The notes beneath the pieces are model-generated. The model searched no databases. It had not been told where the DNA came from and worked only from the letters and a program-made list of their open reading frames with translations. Both the position numbers and the translations under genes were made by a program. A stretch of 10,699 bases of DNA, taken from assembly GCA_041494445.1 (NCBI GenBank), contig JBGQAU010000092.1, positions 1 through 10,699 on the forward strand, given 5' to 3'. Below, in pieces: positions 7,002 to 10,699 of this stretch; within the stretch, counting starts at the first letter, position 1; the number at the start of each line of letters is the position of its first letter. Origin of the DNA: JAIQFR01 sp041494445 (GTDB taxonomy: Bacteria; Acidobacteriota; Polarisedimenticolia; Polarisedimenticolales; JAIQFR01).

Positions 7002-7029
7002 AACTTAGTCCGAGGCGCATCCGCGTCAA
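7002..7029 (-). promoter_or_regulatory. Candidate sigma-70-like promoter for the DUF4388 gene
   Basis: On the minus strand, TTGACG (7029-7024) matches five of six -35 consensus bases and TAAGTT (7007-7002) is a weaker -10 with 16 bases between. The surrounding 7000-7060 is unusually AT-rich for this window. Transcription would begin near 6995, leaving a leader of about 100 bases that holds the two inverted repeats. Confidence 0.45.
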
Positions 7030-7099
7030 GTACATGATGCTTAACACCTTACCGTAGCACCGACGGGCCTGCGGCGCGGCGCCTTAGACTGCCGCGTTT

Positions 7100-7282
7100 T
7101 CAAGACCTTCCGGCTTTTGGCGGAGTCGCCTCCTCGACGAGCATGACGGGGATGCCGTCGCGGACGGGGTAGACGCGGCCGCAATTCTCGCACTCGACTC
7201 CTTGCTCCGGAGGGCCCGTGTGGACCCTCCCGCGACAGGCGGGGCAAACAAGGATCGCGAGCAATCTCCCGTCGATCGGCAT
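7100..7282 (-). CDS. Trm112-like zinc-ribbon protein (YcaR/UPF0434 type)
   Basis: A 60-residue Trm112-family protein. It begins MPIDGRLLAILVCPACRG, with CPAC and a second CENC pair forming a four-cysteine zinc ribbon, followed by the family signature YPVRDGIPVML. The E. coli relative YcaR lies between lpxK and kdsB, so proximity to Kdo and LPS genes is typical of bacterial Trm112-like proteins. Their exact role is poorly known; the eukaryotic and archaeal relatives activate methyltransferases. I chose ATG 7282 because GGAGA (7291-7287) lies four bases before it; an in-frame TTG at 7300 would add six residues. The gene retains all four cysteines, unlike YcaR, where some positions are lost. It is divergent from the GT9 gene and upstream of the DUF4388 gene, 202 bases from its start. 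Confidence 0.85.
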   Translation of the reverse strand: MPIDGRLLAILVCPACRGRVHTGPPEQGVECENCGRVYPVRDGIPVMLVEEATPPKAGRS

Positions 7283-7318
7283 CGATTCTCCGCACGGCAA
7301 GGCATCGCCGCCGGCCGG

Positions 7319-7324
7319 ATCTTA
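7319..7324 (-). promoter_or_regulatory. Possible -10 box for the Trm112-like gene
   Basis: TAAGAT on the minus strand matches four of six -10 bases and lies about 37 bases before the ATG at 7282, leaving a short leader. No convincing -35 box is seen 16-18 bases upstream, so this is weak. Confidence 0.3.
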
Positions 7325-7361
7325 CACTGATGCGGGGCCCCCATAGGAGCACGCGGAGAGA

Positions 7362-7373
7362 TCGAGATCTCGA
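7362..7373. promoter_or_regulatory. 12-base perfect palindrome between divergent genes
   Basis: TCGAGATCTCGA lies in the 112-base gap between the Trm112-like and GT9 genes. It ends nine bases before the TATACT box proposed for the GT9 gene, so a bound dimer would cover its -35 region. Partial direct repeats of GAGATC overlap it (7357-7369). It is a candidate operator. Confidence 0.35.
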
Positions 7374-7382
7374 CCCGTCGGA

Positions 7383-7388
7383 TATACT
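7383..7388 (+). promoter_or_regulatory. -10 box for a probably leaderless GT9 transcript
   Basis: TATACT matches five of six -10 consensus bases. It ends six bases before the GTG at 7395, so transcription would start at or very near the start codon. No good -35 hexamer and no Shine-Dalgarno sequence is seen, which agrees with a leaderless mRNA. Confidence 0.45.
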
Positions 7389-7394
7389 CGCGGC

Positions 7395-8516
7395 GTGAAG
7401 CCCCTGCCCGAAACGCTGGCCCGGCGGTTCCTCGGCCACGGCGAGGGGTTGACCGTTCTCGCGTTCCGAATGGGGGCTCTCGGGGACATCCTCAGGACGC
7501 TTCCGCCGGTACGCCTCGTGAGATTTGCCCTCCCCGAGGCGAAGATCCACTGGGTGGCGGATGACCGTTGGGTCGAGGTCCTAAGGGATCACCCCGACCT
7601 GGACCGGTGCTTTGCCGTACCCCGGCGCGAGTGGTCGCGGCTCGCGCGGTCGCCGCTCCTCTGGCCGGCGCTCGTCGTTTCCGTTGCGCGCTTCGCCCGC
7701 GAGTTGCGAGCCGCGACTCCCGACCTGGTCCTCGACTTCCACGGAAACCTCCGAAGCGGCTTCCTGGGCCGGCTGTCGGGCGCTCCGGTCCGCCTGGGAT
7801 ACTCGGGGCCGCAGCAGAAGGAAGGAAACCGCTTCTTCACCACGCACCGCGTTCCCGCGGGGCCGCAACGCATGCCGCGGATGGAGCGGAATCTGGCGCT
7901 GGTGCGAACGCTCGGCATCCCGGCGGAACCGCTGCCGGGCGGCGGTCTCCCCTTCTCGGTCCCGTGCCTCAAAGCCGGGCGCGATCTCGTCGCCGGCCGG
8001 ATCGGCCGCGGGCGCCCGTACGCGGTGATCGTGCCCGGGGCGAGCGCGAAGCAGGCCTACAAGAAGCCGCCGGCCGGGCTTCTGGCCGCGGCGGCCGGCG
8101 CCCTTCGCTCGCGAGGGATCGTCCCGCTGGTGGTCCACGGCCCGGCGGAGGAGGCGGACGCGATCCACGCGGTCCGGGCTTCTGCCGGCGCGGCGGCGCT
8201 CGCGCCCCCCACCGACCTGCGAATGCTGGCGGCGGTGGTCCGGCGCGCGCGGCTCCTGGTCGCCGGCGACACCGGTCCACTCCACCTCGCCTGCGCCGTC
8301 GGCTGCCCCGTCGTCGCGATCTACGGCCCGACCGATCCGCAGGTCAACGCGCCTTGGGGCGTTCCGCACGCGGCCGTGTTTCCTCCCGGGCGTGCCTACA
8401 CCGGGGTCAAGCGAGCGGACCGGGAGGCGGGAGGGTTCGAAGGGGTGACGCCGGAGGCGGTGGCGGATGCCGTCCGCGACGTGCTCGACCGGGCGGGTCG
8501 GAGACAACCCCCGTGA
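7395..8516 (+). CDS. Glycosyltransferase family 9, ADP-heptose:LPS heptosyltransferase type
   Basis: A 373-residue GT9 enzyme, expected to transfer ADP-heptose to the growing LPS inner core on the cytoplasmic face of the inner membrane. The N-terminal Rossmann domain has FRMGALGDILRTLP (24-37), the family signature at the acceptor side, and DFHGNLRSGFLGRL (114-127). The C-terminal domain has VPGASAK (213-219) and the donor-site stretch GDTGPLHLA...GCPVVAIYGPTDP (291-315). Whether it is WaaC, WaaF or WaaQ type cannot be told, so no symbol is given. GTG 7395 is used; TTG 7447 would begin right before the first strand, as in many family members, with GAGGGG too close to it. The nine or so residues before the first strand are therefore uncertain. 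The stop overlaps the next gene's start (GTGA), implying coupled translation. It is divergent from the Trm112-like gene. Confidence 0.88.
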   Translation: MKPLPETLARRFLGHGEGLTVLAFRMGALGDILRTLPPVRLVRFALPEAKIHWVADDRWVEVLRDHPDLDRCFAVPRREWSRLARSPLLWPALVVSVARFARELRAATPDLVLDFHGNLRSGFLGRLSGAPVRLGYSGPQQKEGNRFFTTHRVPAGPQRMPRMERNLALVRTLGIPAEPLPGGGLPFSVPCLKAGRDLVAGRIGRGRPYAVIVPGASAKQAYKKPPAGLLAAAAGALRSRGIVPLVVHGPAEEADAIHAVRASAGAAALAPPTDLRMLAAVVRRARLLVAGDTGPLHLACAVGCPVVAIYGPTDPQVNAPWGVPHAAVFPPGRAYTGVKRADREAGGFEGVTPEAVADAVRDVLDRAGRRQPP

Positions 8517-9187
8517 TCCCGTCGTGGAAGAGGGGGCTGTGGCTGACCGCGTTCGCGGTCGCCATGGGGATCCTCGAGGCCGTGGTCGTGGTGTACCTCC
8601 GCGAGCTTTACTATCCCGGCGGGTTCCGGTTCCCCATCGTCCGCATGCCGGACCGCGTCGCGCTCGCGGAGGTCGTTCGCGAGGCGACGACGATCGTCAT
8701 CCTCCTCGCGGCGGCCGCACTCGCGAAGCGCCACCGCGCGGACGGGTTCTTCGTCTTCGCGTTCCTCTTCGGCGTGTGGGACCTCGCTTACTACGGGGGG
8801 CTTCTCTGCTTCCTCGGCTGGCCCGAGTCGCTCGGCACCTGGGACATCCTCTTCCTGATCCCGGTCCCCTGGCTGGCGCCGGTGCTCTTTCCGATCGTGG
8901 TCTCGCTCCTGCTCGTCGCCGGCTTCGTGGCTCACGAGGCCGCGGAGGCCTCGGGACGTTCGATCGCTCCATCCCGGGTCGGCTGGCTGGTTGCCGTCCT
9001 CGGCGCGTCGGGGGTCGTGATGTCGTTCTGCTGGAGGTCTCGCGACGTTCTCGACGGCAGGGTTCCCCGGGACTTCCCCGCGGCGCTGTTCTGGCTGTCG
9101 CTCGCGACGGCGGCGGCGCCTTTTGTCCGCGCCTCTCTCGCCGCCTTCGCGGGGCCCCGGTTCCCGACGACCGCGCCGCGCCGCTGA
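8513..9187 (+). CDS. Conserved-looking polytopic membrane protein of unknown function
   Basis: I do not recognise a named family. The 224-residue product has about six hydrophobic segments (roughly 9-28, 55-72, 79-100, 116-140, 156-174, 188-207). Charged or aromatic residues in or next to membrane segments look functional: Glu22, Glu31 in YLRELYYPGG, Glu57, FGVWDLAYY (86-94), TWDILFLIPVPWLAPVLF (109-126) and His141-Glu142. The tail after about 212 is Pro/Arg-rich. There is no signal peptide beyond the first helix. The start is GTG 8513, overlapping the stop of the GT9 gene (GTGA), with GGAG at 8500-8503 nine bases upstream, so co-translation with the glycosyltransferase is likely. The gene converges on the Kdo-kinase-like gene 15 bases away. 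A role in lipid or envelope chemistry is inferred from context only. Confidence 0.8.
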   Translation: MIPSWKRGLWLTAFAVAMGILEAVVVVYLRELYYPGGFRFPIVRMPDRVALAEVVREATTIVILLAAAALAKRHRADGFFVFAFLFGVWDLAYYGGLLCFLGWPESLGTWDILFLIPVPWLAPVLFPIVVSLLLVAGFVAHEAAEASGRSIAPSRVGWLVAVLGASGVVMSFCWRSRDVLDGRVPRDFPAALFWLSLATAAAPFVRASLAAFAGPRFPTTAPRR

Positions 9188-9202
9188 GGCCCTTCGCTGT
9201 CC

Positions 9203-10042
9203 CTATCCTCTCCACCCGAGCCGGTGGAGCGCGAGCGAGGCGCGCGCGACACAACTCCCCGCGTCGAGGGCCCTCGCGAGCGCGGGGTCGCCCTCCGCGT
9301 AGGCCTCGATCCACAGCCGTCCGCGGGGTCCCGGGAGCGGTCCTCCCTCGCCGAAACACTTCAGGTACGAGCGCTCCATCCGTAGAAGCGCCGCGCGCCG
9401 CCTCCTCACCCCCAGCGGGCCGTCGAGGAGGCGCGCGCGGTCCAGGTCCACGACGTGCGCCTCGGGAGCGCCGCCTGCGCCGGCCCGGAGGAGGAGGTTG
9501 CCCAGGTTGAGGTCGCGGTGCTCCACCCCCGCGTCGTGCATGCGCCGCACCGCTCGGAGCACCTCCGCGATCTCGGCCTGACCCGGCGGCCGGGGGCCCG
9601 ACAGCCGTGTCAGAAGGTCCTCCGCCCCGGTGATCTCGTCCGCGGCGAGCCACGCGCGGTACAGCCGGAGCGGTCCCTTCTCGATCAGCATCGCGGCGGG
9701 AGCGGCGGTGAGCACGCCGCGCCGCGCGGCCTCGATCGGCACGGAGAGGTTGCGGAGGAGTCGCGCGGCCCCCGCGAAGCGGTCCCGCCAGAGCCGCGCC
9801 GTCCATCCCCCGCGCCGCATTCTTTTCACGAACAGGCGGACGCCGCCCGGCAGGACGAGTCGGCCGCCTGCGCCTCGGCCGGGCGCGGAAGACCCCGCGC
9901 CGAAGGCGGCTTCCCACGCCCCGGGCTCGGCGAGGCCGGCCGCGAGGACGCGATCGAGAAGGTCTTGACGCGCGAGGAGAACCCGTCGCCCCAGCCCTCT
10001 CGCGAGGAACCCCCGAGGCGCGACGCTTCCGATCGACCGCAC
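9203..10042 (-). CDS. Kdo/WaaP-family LPS kinase (KdkA-like)
   Basis: A 279-residue protein-kinase-fold enzyme of the lipopolysaccharide kinase (Kdo/WaaP) family, expected to phosphorylate an inner-core sugar such as Kdo with ATP at the inner membrane. Visible motifs: LFVKRMRRGG (70-79) with Lys73 as the likely ATP-site lysine; LPVP-like SVPIEAARRGV (100-110); HDAGVEHRDLNLGNLLL (169-185), with catalytic Asp177 and Asn182; VVDLDRARL (197-205), with metal-binding Asp199 in the DFG place; and RMERSYLKCF (221-230), the family's C-terminal signature. H. influenzae KdkA has about 241 residues. Start: GTG 10042, with GGAAG about 11 bases upstream, just after the tatC stop; the longer open frame inside tatC (up to 10372) is a shadow. 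It is five bases downstream of tatC and probably cotranscribed. The substrate (Kdo or heptose) cannot be read from the sequence. Confidence 0.86.
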   Translation of the reverse strand: MRSIGSVAPRGFLARGLGRRVLLARQDLLDRVLAAGLAEPGAWEAAFGAGSSAPGRGAGGRLVLPGGVRLFVKRMRRGGWTARLWRDRFAGAARLLRNLSVPIEAARRGVLTAAPAAMLIEKGPLRLYRAWLAADEITGAEDLLTRLSGPRPPGQAEIAEVLRAVRRMHDAGVEHRDLNLGNLLLRAGAGGAPEAHVVDLDRARLLDGPLGVRRRRAALLRMERSYLKCFGEGGPLPGPRGRLWIEAYAEGDPALARALDAGSCVARASLALHRLGWRG

Positions 10043-10047
10043 GGCGA

Positions 10048-10699
10048 TCAGGGCTTCCGCGGCCGTCCCGTGAACCAGATGACGAGCACGCCCAGGAGGT
10101 ACAGCGCCACCATCGGCAGCGCGAAGACGCTCATCGTGAGCATGTCGCCCGTCGGGGTGATGATCGCGGAGACGACGAAGCAGACGACGATGGCCAGGCG
10201 GAGGTGGCGGAGCAGGAACCGCGGCGTCACGACGCCGATCCGGCCCAGGAAGAACAGGACGATGGGCAGCTCGAACACGAGCCCCATGCCGAGAAGCATC
10301 CAGGCTTCGAACTCGAACGCCGATTCGAGGGTGAGCGACGCCTTGAAGCCGGAGCCGAGCTGGATCAGCCATCTCGCCGCGATCGGCGTGGCGACGTAGT
10401 AGCCGAAGAGGCCGCCGAGGACGAGGAACAGGGTGCCGAACGTGAGGAAGGCGACGCCGATCAACCGCTCGTGCCGGTAGAGGCCCGGGGCGACGAATCC
10501 CCAGAGCTGGTGCAGCATGTAGGGCGCGGCTATGAAGAGAGCGGCGACCGCCGACGCCTTCATGTACACCATGAACGGCTCCGTCAGGCGAAGGAACACG
10601 ATGTCGCCGCCGGCGAACAGGTGCCGCTTGATCGGCCGCAGCAGGAACTCGACGATGGTCGGGCTCGCGTACCAGCAGACCGAGAGCACGGCGACGTAG
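10048..10699 (-). CDS. tatC: Twin-arginine translocase subunit TatC (partial, N-terminus outside the window)
   Basis: Core membrane receptor of the Tat pathway, which exports folded proteins with twin-arginine signals. About 217 residues are visible and the frame stays open to the window edge, so roughly the first 30-45 residues (first helix start) are missing. Family hallmarks: TEPFMVYMKASAVAALF, APYMLHQLWGFVAPGLYRHER (the Glu of YRHER corresponds to E. coli Glu103, important for signal-peptide binding), FELPIVLFFLGRIG (Glu of E. coli 170 kept), and SAIITPTGDMLTMSVFALPM near the end. Five hydrophobic segments can be seen after the first periplasmic loop. TatA/B are not in the window and may lie upstream. 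The Kdo-kinase-like gene follows after five bases; no functional link is known. Confidence 0.95.
   Translation of the reverse strand, partial: YVAVLSVCWYASPTIVEFLLRPIKRHLFAGGDIVFLRLTEPFMVYMKASAVAALFIAAPYMLHQLWGFVAPGLYRHERLIGVAFLTFGTLFLVLGGLFGYYVATPIAARWLIQLGSGFKASLTLESAFEFEAWMLLGMGLVFELPIVLFFLGRIGVVTPRFLLRHLRLAIVVCFVVSAIITPTGDMLTMSVFALPMVALYLLGVLVIWFTGRPRKP

Noticed and set aside
7075..7100. Hairpin CGCGGC / GCCGCG followed by TTTT on the plus strand, looking like an intrinsic terminator
   Set aside because: No plus-strand gene precedes it, the stem is only six bases with a ten-base loop, and part lies at the 3' end of the minus-strand Trm112-like gene. On the minus strand no U-run follows.
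7041..7550. 169-residue minus-strand frame spanning the Trm112-like gene and part of the GT9 gene
   Set aside because: It is Arg/Pro/Ser-rich and crosses a divergent promoter region and two supported genes in other frames.
10043..10372. N-terminal extension of the Kdo-kinase-like frame into tatC
   Set aside because: It overlaps the conserved tatC C-terminus and encodes shadow sequence; GTG 10042 just after the tatC stop gives a normal family length.
1..10699. Search for CRISPR arrays, insertion sequences, tRNA, rRNA or phage genes
   Set aside because: No regularly spaced repeats, transposase motifs, cloverleaf-like sequence or phage proteins were seen.

Overview
This is a high-GC (about 70% by eye), gene-dense chromosomal window from a Gram-negative, LPS-making bacterium. 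Four genes belong to Kdo/heptose and inner-core LPS assembly or sit in such loci (kdsD, kdsC, a GT9 heptosyltransferase-type enzyme, a Kdo/WaaP-family kinase). A Trm112-like protein and a LapA-domain protein add to the envelope context. The large PATAN/DUF4388-type protein and the codon use would suit a deltaproteobacterial or acidobacterial lineage, but the window cannot settle the taxon. No mobile elements, CRISPR, phage genes, rRNA or tRNA were seen, so this is core genome rather than an accessory island.

Layout. (1) 1-4272, plus strand: a tight run of pyrG (CTP synthase), a small lipoprotein, kdsD, kdsC and a LapA/DUF1049 membrane protein. CTP is the co-substrate that activates Kdo to CMP-Kdo, so pyrG and the kds genes make metabolic sense together. 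The place between pyrG and kdsD that often holds kdsA is taken by a lipoprotein whose best start is CTG, overlapping the pyrG stop codon. (2) 4282-6897, minus strand: an 871-residue protein with two DUF4388/PATAN-like modules, a long acidic Pro/Glu-rich linker and a helical C-terminal domain. It converges on lapA with only nine bases between the stop codons and a strong hairpin there. (3) 6898-7394: control region plus a 60-residue Trm112-like gene on the minus strand. It contains a plausible promoter and two perfect palindromes. (4) 7395-9187, plus strand: a GT9 glycosyltransferase that looks leaderless, coupled by a GTGA overlap to a six-helix membrane protein of unknown function. (5) 9203-10699, minus strand: a Kdo-kinase-like gene downstream of tatC, whose 5' end lies beyond the window.

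The most interesting points are the MshEN-like paired RLG repeats inside the DUF4388 modules (possible cyclic-di-GMP or other ligand sensing), the repeated linker motifs of the same protein, the CTG-start lipoprotein, the leaderless heptosyltransferase with a palindrome beside its promoter, and the unknown membrane protein coupled to it. None is proven by sequence alone.
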